Assembly (NCBI GenBank): GCA_903856295.1 | Contig: CAIOBP010000141.1 | Span: 1 to 64,000 of the forward strand | Origin: an uncultured Rhodospirillales bacterium | GTDB taxonomy: Bacteria > Pseudomonadota > Alphaproteobacteria > Azospirillales > Azospirillaceae | Direction of reading: 5' to 3' | Length of the DNA: 64,000 nucleotides | In this document: piece after piece, positions 39,683 to 49,786 of the stretch | Layout: each line of letters opens with the position of its first letter | Position numbering within the stretch: the stretch's first letter is position 1 | Translations under genes and position numbers: made by a program | The notes under the pieces: model-generated | What the model saw: only the letters and a program-made list of their open reading frames with translations | The model's database searches: none | What the model was told of the DNA's origin: nothing

Positions 39683-42600
39683 TCACATGTTCCTGCGGTA
39701 CTGGCCGCCGACTTCAAACAGCGCCTGGGTGATTTGGCCGAGCGAAAGGTATCTTACCGCATCGATCAGTTCGCCAAACAGATTTTCTCCGCGCATCGCG
39801 GCATGCTTCAACTTTGCCAGGGCGGCCGGCGTATGAAGCGCATTGCGCTGGTGGAAATCGGCAAGGCGGCGCAACTGGCTTTGCTTCTCCTCATCCGAAG
39901 ACCGCTGAAGTTCGGGGACCACGACCTCGTCGGGATTGGGGTTGAGGAAGGTGTTGACACCGATGATCGGATAGCTGCCATCGTGCTTCAACATTTCATA
40001 GTGAAGCGACTCGTCCTGTATCCGCCCCCGCTGATAGCCGGTCTCCATGGCGCCAAGGACGCCGCCGCGTTCGGCGAGGCGGTCGAACTCGGCCAGCACC
40101 GCCTCCTCGACCATATCCGTGAGTTCATCAATAATAAAGGCGCCCTGGTTGGGATTCTCGTTGCGGGCGAGGCCCCACTCACGGTTGATGATCATTTGAA
40201 TGGCCAAGGCGCGGCGCACGGATTCGGTGGTTGGCGTCGTGAAGGCTTCATCATGGGCGTTGGTATGTAAACTGTTACAGTTGTCATAGATCGCGATCAG
40301 GGCCTGAAGAGTGGTTCTGATGTCATTGAAATCCATCTCCTGGGCGTGAAGGGATCGCCCAGATGTCTGAATATGATATTTCAGCTTCTGGGAGCGCTCG
40401 TTGGCACCGTAGCGGAAGCGCAGGGCGATCGACCAGATGCGCCGGGCCACCCGGCCCATCACCGTGTATTCAGGCTCCATGCCATTGGAAAAGAAGAAGG
40501 ATAGGTTGTGGGCGAAGTCATCGATCTCCATACCGCGAGCCAGATATGCTTCAACATAAGTGAAGCCGTTGGCCAGGGTGAAGGCGAGCTGGGAAATCGG
40601 GTTGGCCCCGGCTTCGGCGATGTGGTATCCGGAAATCGATACTGAGTAGAAGTTGCGCACCGCGTGATGGACAAACCAGGACTGGACATCGGCCATCATG
40701 CGTAGGGCGAATTCTGTTGAGAAGATGCAGGTGTTCTGCCCCTGGTCTTCCTTCAGAATGTCGGCCTGGACGGTGCCGCGCACGGTTTCCAGCACCCATT
40801 CACGGATTTTCTCAGCCTCATCCTCGGTCGGTTGACGGGTGTTGTCGGCTTCGAACTTTGCGATCTGCTGGTCGATGGCGGCATTGAAGAACATGGCCAG
40901 GATGATCGGCGCCGGACCGTTGATGGTCATCGACACCGAGGTGATCGGATCACACAAGTCAAAGCCATCATAGAGCACCTTGAGATCGTCGAGCGAGGCG
41001 ATCGAGACACCGGAATTCCCAATCTTGCCATAAATGTCCGGGCGCTTGTCGGGGTCGAATCCGTACAGGGTCACCGAATCAAAGGCGGTCGACAGGCGCT
41101 TTGATTTAGTATCCTTGGACAGAAACTTGAAGCGGGCATTGGTGCGAAAAGCATCACCCTCTCCGGCAAACATCCGGGTCGGATCCTCGTTTTCCCGCTT
41201 GAAGGCAAAAACGCCGGCGGTGTAGGGAAAGCTTCCGGGCAGATTTTCGCGCAGCAGCCAGCGCAGAATCTCGCCCTCATCTTCGAAACTTGGCAAAACC
41301 ACCTTGGGAATTCGGCTCCCGGCCAACGACGTGCTGGTCAAGGCGGTGCGGATTTCCTTGTCGCGAATCTTGACGACATAGTGATCGCCGCTGTAGCTGG
41401 TGCGGACCTTAGGCCAGAGGGCGAGCAGCTTCTTGCAGCGCGGGTCGAGTTCCCCGTCGCGCTTTGCCCACAAGGCTTCGACATCGGTGGCGGCCAATCC
41501 CTCGGATTTCAGCAGCCCGGCGCTGACCGCCAAAGCTTGACGGTCGCGGGCGATGCGTACCTGTCGGCTGGTTTCGCGATGGTACGTACGTACGCTCTCC
41601 GCGATCTCGGCGAGGTAGCGCTGGCGCTGCGGCGGCACGATGCCCTGGCCGGGGTCGGAGGCGCGGCCCTCGCCGGCTGGAGCGGTGCTGAGCGGGAAGG
41701 CGCGCAGGCGCTTTTCGGCAAAGCGGGTCAGCAATTCGCGGTGAACGGCGGTGACGCCGGCATCGTTGAAGCGGGCGGCGATGGCGCCGAATACCGGCAT
41801 GTCCTCCAGCGGGCTGGTGAAGGCCTGCCGGTTGCGCTGAACCTGCTTGCGAACATCGCGCAGGGCATCGGCGGCGCCCTTGCGGTCGAACTTGTTGATC
41901 ACCACCACATCGGCGAAGTCGAGCATATCGATCTTCTCCAACTGGCTGGCGGCGCCGAACTCCGGGGTCATGACGTACAGGGAGAGGTCGACGTACGGTA
42001 CGATGCCGGCGTCGCCCTGGCCGATGCCGGGGGTCTCGACGATGACCAGATCGAAGCCGGCGGCCTTGCAGGCGGCGACGACATCGCCGAGCGCCGGTGG
42101 AACCTCGTTGCCAGTCTGCCGGGTGGCCAGGGAGCGCATATAGACGTTGGCCGCGCCGATGGCATTCATGCGAATGCGGTCGCCGAGCAGGGCGCCGCCG
42201 GTCCGGCGTCGCGTCGGGTCGACCGCGATCACCGCGATCCGCGGTTCGGCATTGTAAAGGCGGAAGCGGCGGATCAACTCGTCGGTCAGCGAGGACTTGC
42301 CGGCGCCGCCGGTGCCGGTGACGCCCAGGACCGGCGCCGTGCTCGTCGCGGCCGCGGCCTGGAGCGCGGCCTTCAGCGGCTCGGGCAGGCGGCCGGCCTC
42401 GATCACGGAAATCAGCCGCGCGAGGTGGTGGCCGCCGTCGCGGGTGAGGTCGGTCAGGCTGGGCAGGGCGGTGGTGGCCGGCGCGGTGAGATCACCGTCG
42501 GCCCGGCGCATCATGTCGGAAATAATGCCCTGAAGCCCGAGCCGCAGCCCATCTTCGGGCGTATAGATGCGAGTGACGCCATAATCGTGGAGGGTGGCGA

Positions 42601-42955
42601 TCTCCTCGGGCACGATCACACCGCCGCCGCCGCCGAACACCGTCATGTCCGGGCGTCCACGCTGGCGCAGCAGGTCGATCATGTAGGTGAAGTACTCGAG
42701 GTGGCCGCCCTGATAGGAGCTGACCGCGATCGCGTGGACATCTTCTTGAATGGCCGCCGAGACCACCTCTTCGACCGAGCGGTTGTGTCCGAGGTGGATC
42801 ACCTCGGCGCCAGCGGCCTGAAGCATGCGGCGAAACATGTTGATCGCGGCGTCATGACCGTCGAACAGACTGGTCGCGGTGATAAACCGCAAAACATTCA
42901 GGGGCTTATAAGAGGGTGCAGATGTTTTTTCAGTCTGTGCGGTTTCGTCGGGCAC
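39683..42955 (-). CDS. icmF: fused isobutyryl-CoA mutase-type enzyme (B12-binding + MeaB-like GTPase + mutase)
   Basis: VLRFITATSLFDGHDAAINMFRRMLQAAGAEVIHLGHNRS (B12 domain), VLGVTGTGGAGKSSLTDELIRRF (P-loop GTPase), C-terminal mutase TIM barrel with SISGYHIAEAGANPISQLAFTLANGFTYVEAYLARGM. GTG start inferred. Confidence 0.93.
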   Translation of the reverse strand: MPDETAQTEKTSAPSYKPLNVLRFITATSLFDGHDAAINMFRRMLQAAGAEVIHLGHNRSVEEVVSAAIQEDVHAIAVSSYQGGHLEYFTYMIDLLRQRGRPDMTVFGGGGGVIVPEEIATLHDYGVTRIYTPEDGLRLGLQGIISDMMRRADGDLTAPATTALPSLTDLTRDGGHHLARLISVIEAGRLPEPLKAALQAAAATSTAPVLGVTGTGGAGKSSLTDELIRRFRLYNAEPRIAVIAVDPTRRRTGGALLGDRIRMNAIGAANVYMRSLATRQTGNEVPPALGDVVAACKAAGFDLVIVETPGIGQGDAGIVPYVDLSLYVMTPEFGAASQLEKIDMLDFADVVVINKFDRKGAADALRDVRKQVQRNRQAFTSPLEDMPVFGAIAARFNDAGVTAVHRELLTRFAEKRLRAFPLSTAPAGEGRASDPGQGIVPPQRQRYLAEIAESVRTYHRETSRQVRIARDRQALAVSAGLLKSEGLAATDVEALWAKRDGELDPRCKKLLALWPKVRTSYSGDHYVVKIRDKEIRTALTSTSLAGSRIPKVVLPSFEDEGEILRWLLRENLPGSFPYTAGVFAFKRENEDPTRMFAGEGDAFRTNARFKFLSKDTKSKRLSTAFDSVTLYGFDPDKRPDIYGKIGNSGVSIASLDDLKVLYDGFDLCDPITSVSMTINGPAPIILAMFFNAAIDQQIAKFEADNTRQPTEDEAEKIREWVLETVRGTVQADILKEDQGQNTCIFSTEFALRMMADVQSWFVHHAVRNFYSVSISGYHIAEAGANPISQLAFTLANGFTYVEAYLARGMEIDDFAHNLSFFFSNGMEPEYTVMGRVARRIWSIALRFRYGANERSQKLKYHIQTSGRSLHAQEMDFNDIRTTLQALIAIYDNCNSLHTNAHDEAFTTPTTESVRRALAIQMIINREWGLARNENPNQGAFIIDELTDMVEEAVLAEFDRLAERGGVLGAMETGYQRGRIQDESLHYEMLKHDGSYPIIGVNTFLNPNPDEVVVPELQRSSDEEKQSQLRRLADFHQRNALHTPAALAKLKHAAMRGENLFGELIDAVRYLSLGQITQALFEVGGQYRRNM

Positions 42956-43299
42956 CGTGAGTCTCCCCGTCCTCGTCAGGTTCAAAATGCTAACGCGAGG
43001 ATACGACCGGATTGCCGGGTTACCAAGTGGTGAGAAAACAAGCAACCCAGCCACGCGGTGTGGACAGGACCGGCGAGCGTGTGCGGCTTTACGAACGAAC
43101 CGGCGAGGCTTGTTAATGCACAGCATCAAGCATGGGGCGCATCTCCCCGGAGTGGTGATACTATCGGCGGTGCAGCCGACTTGACCATGTGGCCAGGAGT
43201 GGCGGATTATCGCTGGCATGTTGCCATTGGGCAACGGGGGGTGCGACATTACGACTCGGGGGCATTGACGGATATGCCTGAAACGTGTCAAGTGGTTGC

Positions 43300-43656
43300 A
43301 TGCTTATCTTGACCCACATTCGAAGGCTCCTCCGGCAAACCGCTCGCAGCGCGATCGGCCCCTTGTTGTGGGGAGGCGTCATCGTATATTTTGCCTACTT
43401 CGCTGTTAACGGCGAACGTGGGCTGACGGCGATGCATCAGGTTCAGGCCGAGGTCGAGCAGGCCAAGCTGCGGCTGGATCGGGTGCATCAGGAGCGGACG
43501 CGGCTGGAAAATCGGTCGGCGTTGCTTCGTCCCGATAATCTTGACGCCGACATGCTCGATGAGCGGGCGCGGTTGATGCTGAACTACAGCCATCCTGATG
43601 ACGTGATCATCATGTTGCCGCGCCTCGCCGATGCGCCCCAGGCCGGAGAGCGCTGA
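43300..43656 (+). CDS. ftsB: FtsB/DivIC-like septum formation initiator
   Basis: Single TM followed by coiled coil (VQAEVEQAKLRLDRVHQERTRLENRSALLRPDNLDADMLDERARLMLNYSHPDDVII); upstream of pdh operon. Confidence 0.8.
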   Translation: MLILTHIRRLLRQTARSAIGPLLWGGVIVYFAYFAVNGERGLTAMHQVQAEVEQAKLRLDRVHQERTRLENRSALLRPDNLDADMLDERARLMLNYSHPDDVIIMLPRLADAPQAGER

Positions 43657-44073
43657 GTTTCCCGATTCGCGGCGATTTTTCAATTTTCAGCGTCGATTCG
43701 CCGCTTGCCGGCCGTCGGCTGCGGCTTGGTTCGGCCGTGGCCGAATCGGGCCGGTTTTTTGCCGCTGCTCCGGTCTTGGCAGGCAAACGCAATTCCTGTC
43801 CACGCTCCGGGCGAAGCTGGAAACAATTTCTTCAATCCTCCGGTGGCAAGCGCAAGAATCGATGTGTCAAACAATTGCTGTGGCGCAGCATAGGGCCGGG
43901 GGCCCGGATGGAGGCACTCTGTCGGGCAACAACAAAAACGACGCCGCTTGAAAGCTGAAAACTCGAGAGTTAAACCTTGGGCCTCGGCTGGAGCGACTTG
44001 CCGCCGTTACGGAATCTGCGGCTCGCGTATCCAGGATCGCAGCAGTCATGAAAGAGTCGACAGGGAGGGGTAT

Positions 44074-45090
44074 TTGGCCACGACCAAGAAACTCGCGGCT
44101 TCATCGGCCGGAGCCGCCGGCAAAGCAGACGTCTCGTCGGCGGAGCTGCTCAGTTACTACCGGGATATGCTGCTGATCCGTCGCTTCGAGGAGAAGTCAG
44201 GCCAGATGTACGGCATGGGGCTGATCGGGGGCTTTTGCCACCTGTATATCGGCCAGGAAGCTGTCGTGGTCGGCATCCAGTCGGTGTTGCAGCCCGGGGA
44301 TTCGGTGATCACCAGCTATCGCGATCACGGCCATATGATCGCCTGCGGCATGGATAGCAAGGGCGTGATGGCGGAGTTGACCGGCCGGCGCGGGGGCTAC
44401 TCCAAAGGCAAGGGCGGCTCGATGCACATGTTCAGCCGCGAAAAGTCCTTTTACGGCGGACACGGCATCGTCGGGGCGCAGGTGCCGATTGGGACCGGTC
44501 TCGCCTTTGCCCACAAGTACAAGGGCGACGGTCATATCTCGGCGACCTATTTCGGGGATGGCGCGGTCAATCAGGGGCAGGTGTACGAGTCCTTCAACAT
44601 GGCGGCGCTGTGGAAGTTGCCTTGTCTGTACGTGCTTGAGAACAACAAGTACGCCATGGGGACGGCCCAGGCGCGCGCCGCCGCCGGCGAGTTGTTTCAG
44701 CGCGGTGAGGCGTACGGCATTCCGGGCGTGCAGGTGAACGGCATGGACGTGCTGGCTGTTCGTGCCGCCGCTCTCGAATGGGCGGAATACGTACGGTCTG
44801 GTCAGGGGCCGGCGATCCTGGAAATGCAGACGTACAGGTATCGCGGTCACTCGATGTCGGATCCGGCCAAGTACCGGTCGAAAGAAGAGGTGGCAAAGGT
44901 TCGGGCGGAGGCCGATCCCATCGACAATTTCCGCAAGTTGCTGCTCGATCAGGGCCACGCCACCGAGGATTCTCTCAAGGAAATCGATCGCGAAATCAAG
45001 GTGATCGTCACCGAGGCCGCTGAGTTCGCTCAGCAGAGCCCCGAGCCCGATCCGTCCGAACTCTGGACCGATGTGCTGGTCGAGGCGTGA
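44074..45090 (+). CDS. pdhA: pyruvate dehydrogenase E1 alpha subunit
   Basis: MLLIRRFEEKSGQMYGMGLIGGFCHLYIGQEAVVVG; GDGAVNQGQVYESFNMAALWKLPCLYVLENNKYAMGT. TTG start inferred. Confidence 0.95.
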   Translation: MATTKKLAASSAGAAGKADVSSAELLSYYRDMLLIRRFEEKSGQMYGMGLIGGFCHLYIGQEAVVVGIQSVLQPGDSVITSYRDHGHMIACGMDSKGVMAELTGRRGGYSKGKGGSMHMFSREKSFYGGHGIVGAQVPIGTGLAFAHKYKGDGHISATYFGDGAVNQGQVYESFNMAALWKLPCLYVLENNKYAMGTAQARAAAGELFQRGEAYGIPGVQVNGMDVLAVRAAALEWAEYVRSGQGPAILEMQTYRYRGHSMSDPAKYRSKEEVAKVRAEADPIDNFRKLLLDQGHATEDSLKEIDREIKVIVTEAAEFAQQSPEPDPSELWTDVLVEA

Positions 45091-45136
45091 GGCTTTCGCA
45101 TTACCGGGATGAGGCCGTAGGGCCGGAGGATTTTCC

Positions 45137-46492
45137 ATGCCGATTGATATTCTGATGCCTGCGCTGTCGCCGACCATGACCGAGGGCAAACTGGCCCGCT
45201 GGTTGAAGAAGGAAGGCGAGGCGGTCAAGGCGGGCGAGGCGCTGTTCGAGATCGAAACCGACAAGGCGACCATGGAGGTCGAGGCGGTTGACGACGGTCG
45301 GTTGGGCCAGATTCTGGTCGCCGCCGGCACCGAGGGGGTGGCGGTCAATGCCAGGGTCGCCGTGCTCCTGGGAGAGGGCGAGAGCGCGGGTTCGGCGTCT
45401 GTGGCCCCGGTTGTCGCCGTGAACGTTCCCGCCGCTGTGGCCCCTGTCGCAGCCCCGGCGCCGGCCGCCCAACCGCTGATTGATGATGAGGCGCGCTTCT
45501 ACGCCCAGACCTCGCGCCGCACGGTGCGGGAGGCCTTGCGCGATGCGATGGCCGAGGAAATGCGGCGGGACCAGGGCGTCTATGTCATGGGCGAGGAAGT
45601 CGCGGAATATCAGGGCGCCTACAAAGTCACTCAGGGCTTGCTGCAGGAATTCGGCGCCAAGCGGGTCATCGACACCCCGATCACCGAATATGGGTTTGCC
45701 GGACTTGCGGTGGGCGCGGCTTTCGGCGGCTTGCGGCCGATCGTCGAGTTCATGACCTTTAACTTCTCGATGCAGGCGATCGATCACGTCATCAACTCGG
45801 CGGCCAAGACTCTTTACATGTCGGGTGGTCAGATGGGCTGCCCGATCGTCTTTCGCGGCCCCAATGGCGCGGCCTCGCGGGTCGGTGCCCAGCATTCCCA
45901 GTGCTACGCCTCGTGGTATGCCCATTGCCCGGGATTGAAGGTGCTGGCGCCATGGTCGGCGGCGGATGCCAAGGGGTTGCTCAAAGCGGCGATCCGCGAT
46001 CCTAACCCCGTTGTTTTCCTTGAACACGAGATCATGTACGGCCAGTCCTTCGACGTGCCCGACGATCCCGAATTCGTGCTGCCGATCGGCAAGGCGAAGA
46101 TCGAGCGGGCCGGCAAGGACGTCACGATCACGGCGTTTTCGCGCATGGTCGGCTACGCGCTGACCGCCGCCGAGAAACTGGCTGCCGAGGGTATCGACGC
46201 CGAGGTGATCAACCTGCGCTCGCTGCGGCCGCTCGATACCGCGACCATCCTGGCCTCGTTGCGCAAAACCAATCGCTTGGTGACCGTCGAGGAAGGCTGG
46301 GCGTACGCCGGTATCGGCTCGGAAATCGCGGCGCTGGTCATGGAGCAGGCCTTCGACGACCTCGACGCCCCGGTGGCGCGGGTGTGTGGCGCCGACGTGC
46401 CGCTGCCTTACGCCGCCAACCTCGAGCAACTGGCCCTGCCGCAGCCCGAGGCCATCGTCGACGCCGCCAAGTCCGTCTGCTACCGCCGCTGA
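45137..46492 (+). CDS. pdhB: pyruvate dehydrogenase E1 beta subunit with N-terminal lipoyl domain
   Basis: N-terminal [15 protein letters not shown] lipoyl motif; [40 protein letters not shown]. Confidence 0.96.
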   Translation: MPIDILMPALSPTMTEGKLARWLKKEGEAVKAGEALFEIETDKATMEVEAVDDGRLGQILVAAGTEGVAVNARVAVLLGEGESAGSASVAPVVAVNVPAAVAPVAAPAPAAQPLIDDEARFYAQTSRRTVREALRDAMAEEMRRDQGVYVMGEEVAEYQGAYKVTQGLLQEFGAKRVIDTPITEYGFAGLAVGAAFGGLRPIVEFMTFNFSMQAIDHVINSAAKTLYMSGGQMGCPIVFRGPNGAASRVGAQHSQCYASWYAHCPGLKVLAPWSAADAKGLLKAAIRDPNPVVFLEHEIMYGQSFDVPDDPEFVLPIGKAKIERAGKDVTITAFSRMVGYALTAAEKLAAEGIDAEVINLRSLRPLDTATILASLRKTNRLVTVEEGWAYAGIGSEIAALVMEQAFDDLDAPVARVCGADVPLPYAANLEQLALPQPEAIVDAAKSVCYRR

Positions 46493-46520
46493 GCCCCATC
46501 AGGGAAACGGGAACGCATCC

Positions 46521-47807
46521 ATGCCGATCGATATTCTGATGCCGGCGCTGTCGCCGACCATGACCGAGGGCAACCTCGCCAAGTGGCTGAAAAATGAAGG
46601 TGATGCCGTCAAGGCCGGCGACGCCATCTGTGAAATCGAGACCGACAAGGCGACCATGGAGGTCGAGGCGGTCGATGAGGGGATTCTCGAGAAAATCCTG
46701 GTGCCCGGCGGCAGTCAGGGCGTCAAGGTCAACGCCCCGATCGCGGTGCTGCGCGCCGAGGGGGATACCTCAAAGGCCGCCCCCAAGGCTTTGATGGCAA
46801 GTGCCGTTGCCGCTCCACCTCCACTCTCGTCTCAGGTTGCGGCGGCGGCGCCGGCACCGCGCACCGGTTCACGCATCATCGCAAGTCCGCTGGCCAAGCG
46901 CCTTGCCGCACAAGCGGGACTCGATCTGGCCGGGGTTGCCGGGTCAGGGCCGCGCGGACGGATCGTCAAGCATGATGTCGCCGAGGCGCTGGCCAAGGGG
47001 CCGGTGGCCCGGCCGGCCGTGGCCCCGGCGCTCGCTCCGGTTGTGGCTGCGCCGGTGGCGGCAGCTCCGACGCCCAAGCCGGCGGGGGGTGACGATGCCC
47101 GCGCGTGGTCGGACAAGGTCGGCCTCAAATACCGCCTTCAGGCCAACAGCGGCATGCGCAAGGTGATCGCCCGTCGTTTGACAGAGGCTAAGCAGACGAT
47201 TCCGCACTTCTATCTCAGCGTCGACGTCGCGCTTGATGCGTTGCTGAAGGTGCGGACGGAATTGAATGGCAAGTCCGATGGTTACAAGCTGTCGGTCAAC
47301 GATTTCGTTATCCGCGCCGCCGCTCTGGCGCTGAAGAAGGTTCCGGCGGCAAACGCCTGTTGGACCGATGAAAATATCCTGCTGTTCGATCAGGTCGACA
47401 TGTCGGTGGCGGTGGCCACACCCGCAGGTTTGATCACGCCGATCATCAAGGCCGCCGAGGCCAAGGGGCTGGCCGCGATCTCATCGGAGATGAAGGACCT
47501 TGCCGCCCGCGCCCGCGACGGCAAGCTGAAGCCCGAGGAATTCCAGGGCGGCACCTTCACCATCTCCAACCTCGGCATGTTCGGCATCTCGGAGTTTTCA
47601 GCGATCATCAATCCGCCCCAGGCCTGCATTCTGGCGGTGGCGGCCGGCGAGCAGCGTCCGGTGGTTCGCGATGGCGCCCTGGCCATCGCCACCATGATGA
47701 CCTGCACCCTCTCGGTCGATCACCGGGTGGTCGATGGCGCGGTCGGCGCCCAGTTCATGTCGGTCTTCAAGAAACTGCTCGAAGACCCGCTGACGATGTT
47801 GCTGTAA
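46521..47807 (+). CDS. pdhC: pyruvate dehydrogenase E2 (dihydrolipoamide acetyltransferase)
   Basis: Lipoyl domain, E3-binding IIASPLAKRLAAQAGLDLAGVAGSGPRGRIVKHDV, catalytic DHRVVDGAVGAQF. Confidence 0.96.
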   Translation: MPIDILMPALSPTMTEGNLAKWLKNEGDAVKAGDAICEIETDKATMEVEAVDEGILEKILVPGGSQGVKVNAPIAVLRAEGDTSKAAPKALMASAVAAPPPLSSQVAAAAPAPRTGSRIIASPLAKRLAAQAGLDLAGVAGSGPRGRIVKHDVAEALAKGPVARPAVAPALAPVVAAPVAAAPTPKPAGGDDARAWSDKVGLKYRLQANSGMRKVIARRLTEAKQTIPHFYLSVDVALDALLKVRTELNGKSDGYKLSVNDFVIRAAALALKKVPAANACWTDENILLFDQVDMSVAVATPAGLITPIIKAAEAKGLAAISSEMKDLAARARDGKLKPEEFQGGTFTISNLGMFGISEFSAIINPPQACILAVAAGEQRPVVRDGALAIATMMTCTLSVDHRVVDGAVGAQFMSVFKKLLEDPLTMLL

Positions 47808-47851
47808 CTGGGGGCGCGGCCCCAGTGGCCGAAGGCGATGAGCCTTTGGAA
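47808..47851. repeat. degenerate copy of the intergenic palindromic repeat family
   Basis: ctgggggcgcggccccagtggccgaaggcgatgagcctttggaaatc. Confidence 0.5.
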
Positions 47852-47869
47852 ATCAAGGAGATCCCGGCC

Positions 47870-49255
47870 ATGGCCGATACTCAGTTTGATCTTATCGTTG
47901 TCGGCGGCGGGCCGGGCGGGTATGTGGCGGCGATCCGGTCGGCGCAGTTGGGCATGAAGACCGCGCTGATCGAGCGCGAGCATCTCGGTGGCATCTGCCT
48001 CAATTGGGGCTGCATTCCGACCAAGGCCTTGCTGCGTTCGGCTGAGATTTTCCGGCAGCTTCAGCATCTCGATGCCTACGGTCTGGGGGCCGACAATCCG
48101 CGCGTCGATCTGGCCAAGGTGGTCAAGCGTTCACGCGGGGTGGCTAGCCAGTTGTCGGGCGGGGTCAAGCACCTGCTGAAGAAGAACAAGGTGACGGTGG
48201 TCGACGGCCACGCCAAGCTCGAAGGCGCGGGCAAGCTGCGGGTCGGGGCCGATCTCTACACCGCCAAGCATATCATTCTGGCCACCGGCGCCCGGGCGCG
48301 GGCGCTGCCCGGGCTTCAGCCCGATGGCAAGCTGATTTGGACCTACAAGGAAGCGATGGTGCCGGCGGCGCTGCCGAAATCGTTGCTGGTGGTCGGCTCC
48401 GGGGCGATCGGTATCGAATTCGCCAGTTTCTACAATGCGCTGGGCGTCAAGGTCACCGTGGCCGAGGTGTTGGACCGGGTGCTTCCGGTCGAGGATGAGG
48501 AAATCTCGGCGCTGGCGCGCAAAGCCTTTGAAAAGCAAGGCATGCGCATCCTGACCGGGGCCAAGGTCGGGCCGCTCCAGGCCGGGGCCGACAGTGTCAC
48601 CACCACCCTCGAGGCCGGCGGCAAGAGCGAGAGCCTGAGTTTCGACCGGGTGATCCTGGCCCTCGGCATCGTCGGCAATGTCGAGGAGATCGGTCTTGAG
48701 ACGACCAGGGTCAAGGTCGAGAAGACCCACATCCTGACCGATGACTGGTGCCAAACCGCGGAGCCAGGCATTTATGCCATCGGCGACGTTGCCGGCGCGC
48801 CCTGGCTTGCTCACAAGGCCAGCCACGAAGGGGTGATCTGCGTCGAGAAGATTGCCGGCGTTCCAGGCGTACACCCGCTGGACCTGCGCGCCATTCCCGG
48901 CTGTACGTACGCCACGCCCCAGGTGGCCAGCGTCGGGCTCACCGAGGCCAAAGCCAAGGCCAAGGGCCATCAGGTCCGGGTCGGGCGCTTTCCCTTCATG
49001 GGCAACGGCAAGGCGATCGCGCTGGGGGAACCCGAGGGGCTGGTCAAGACGGTGTTCGACGCCGCCACCGGCGAGCTGCTGGGCGCCCACATGATCGGTG
49101 CCGAGGTCACGGAGATGATCCAGGGCTACGTCGTCGCACGTACACTTGAGACCACCGAGGCCGAGTTGATGCATACGGTGTTCCCGCATCCGACGCTGTC
49201 GGAGATGATGCACGAGTCGGTCCTTGCCGCGTACGGACGGGCGATTCATATTTGA
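47870..49255 (+). CDS. lpdA: dihydrolipoamide dehydrogenase
   Basis: FDLIVVGGGPGGYVAAIRSAQLG; HLGGICLNWGCIPTKALLRS. Confidence 0.97.
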   Translation: MADTQFDLIVVGGGPGGYVAAIRSAQLGMKTALIEREHLGGICLNWGCIPTKALLRSAEIFRQLQHLDAYGLGADNPRVDLAKVVKRSRGVASQLSGGVKHLLKKNKVTVVDGHAKLEGAGKLRVGADLYTAKHIILATGARARALPGLQPDGKLIWTYKEAMVPAALPKSLLVVGSGAIGIEFASFYNALGVKVTVAEVLDRVLPVEDEEISALARKAFEKQGMRILTGAKVGPLQAGADSVTTTLEAGGKSESLSFDRVILALGIVGNVEEIGLETTRVKVEKTHILTDDWCQTAEPGIYAIGDVAGAPWLAHKASHEGVICVEKIAGVPGVHPLDLRAIPGCTYATPQVASVGLTEAKAKAKGHQVRVGRFPFMGNGKAIALGEPEGLVKTVFDAATGELLGAHMIGAEVTEMIQGYVVARTLETTEAELMHTVFPHPTLSEMMHESVLAAYGRAIHI

Positions 49256-49269
49256 CGGATGGTCTGGCC

Positions 49270-49608
49270 ATGACTCCCACCCCTCCGGCGCCGGCCGATC
49301 CCGAGACGATTCGCGAGCGTCTGGAAACCGCCCGTGAGGATGTCGTCAAGGCGGTGCGCGATCGCTCCAACGCCGGGCTGATGCCGGCCCTGGAGTCGCT
49401 GGTTCAGGCCAAGATCTTGTCGGCCTATGTCGAGGATGGCGGCTTGATCGAGCGGTTGCGGCGGATGCGCGCCGCTCTGGAGGCGGTGCACGCCTGCATT
49501 CCGCCCTCGGATCGCGCGACCCTGGAGCGGCCCGATGGTGCGGCCTATGTCCGTATTCCCTTGAGCACCGTTGCCTATCGGGAGTTGAAGGCGGCCCTGA
49601 AGGGCTGA
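49270..49608 (+). CDS. hypothetical protein (112 aa)
   Basis: Short ORF downstream of lpdA with consistent codon usage. Confidence 0.6.
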   Translation: MTPTPPAPADPETIRERLETAREDVVKAVRDRSNAGLMPALESLVQAKILSAYVEDGGLIERLRRMRAALEAVHACIPPSDRATLERPDGAAYVRIPLSTVAYRELKAALKG

Positions 49609-49786
49609 CCCCGACTTGGGTCGCTGGGGGTGGCGCGTGCCGATGACTCCGAGGGCGTGCGACAAAATGTTGACTGCGACAAAGTGAACCTGTCAACATC
49701 TTGTTCAGTAGCCGCAGAATACCGTCTGATGGTCCGGGTTTTCCGGCGGTCCCGGTTTTCTGCCGCGGCAGGGCAAGAGCATATTC

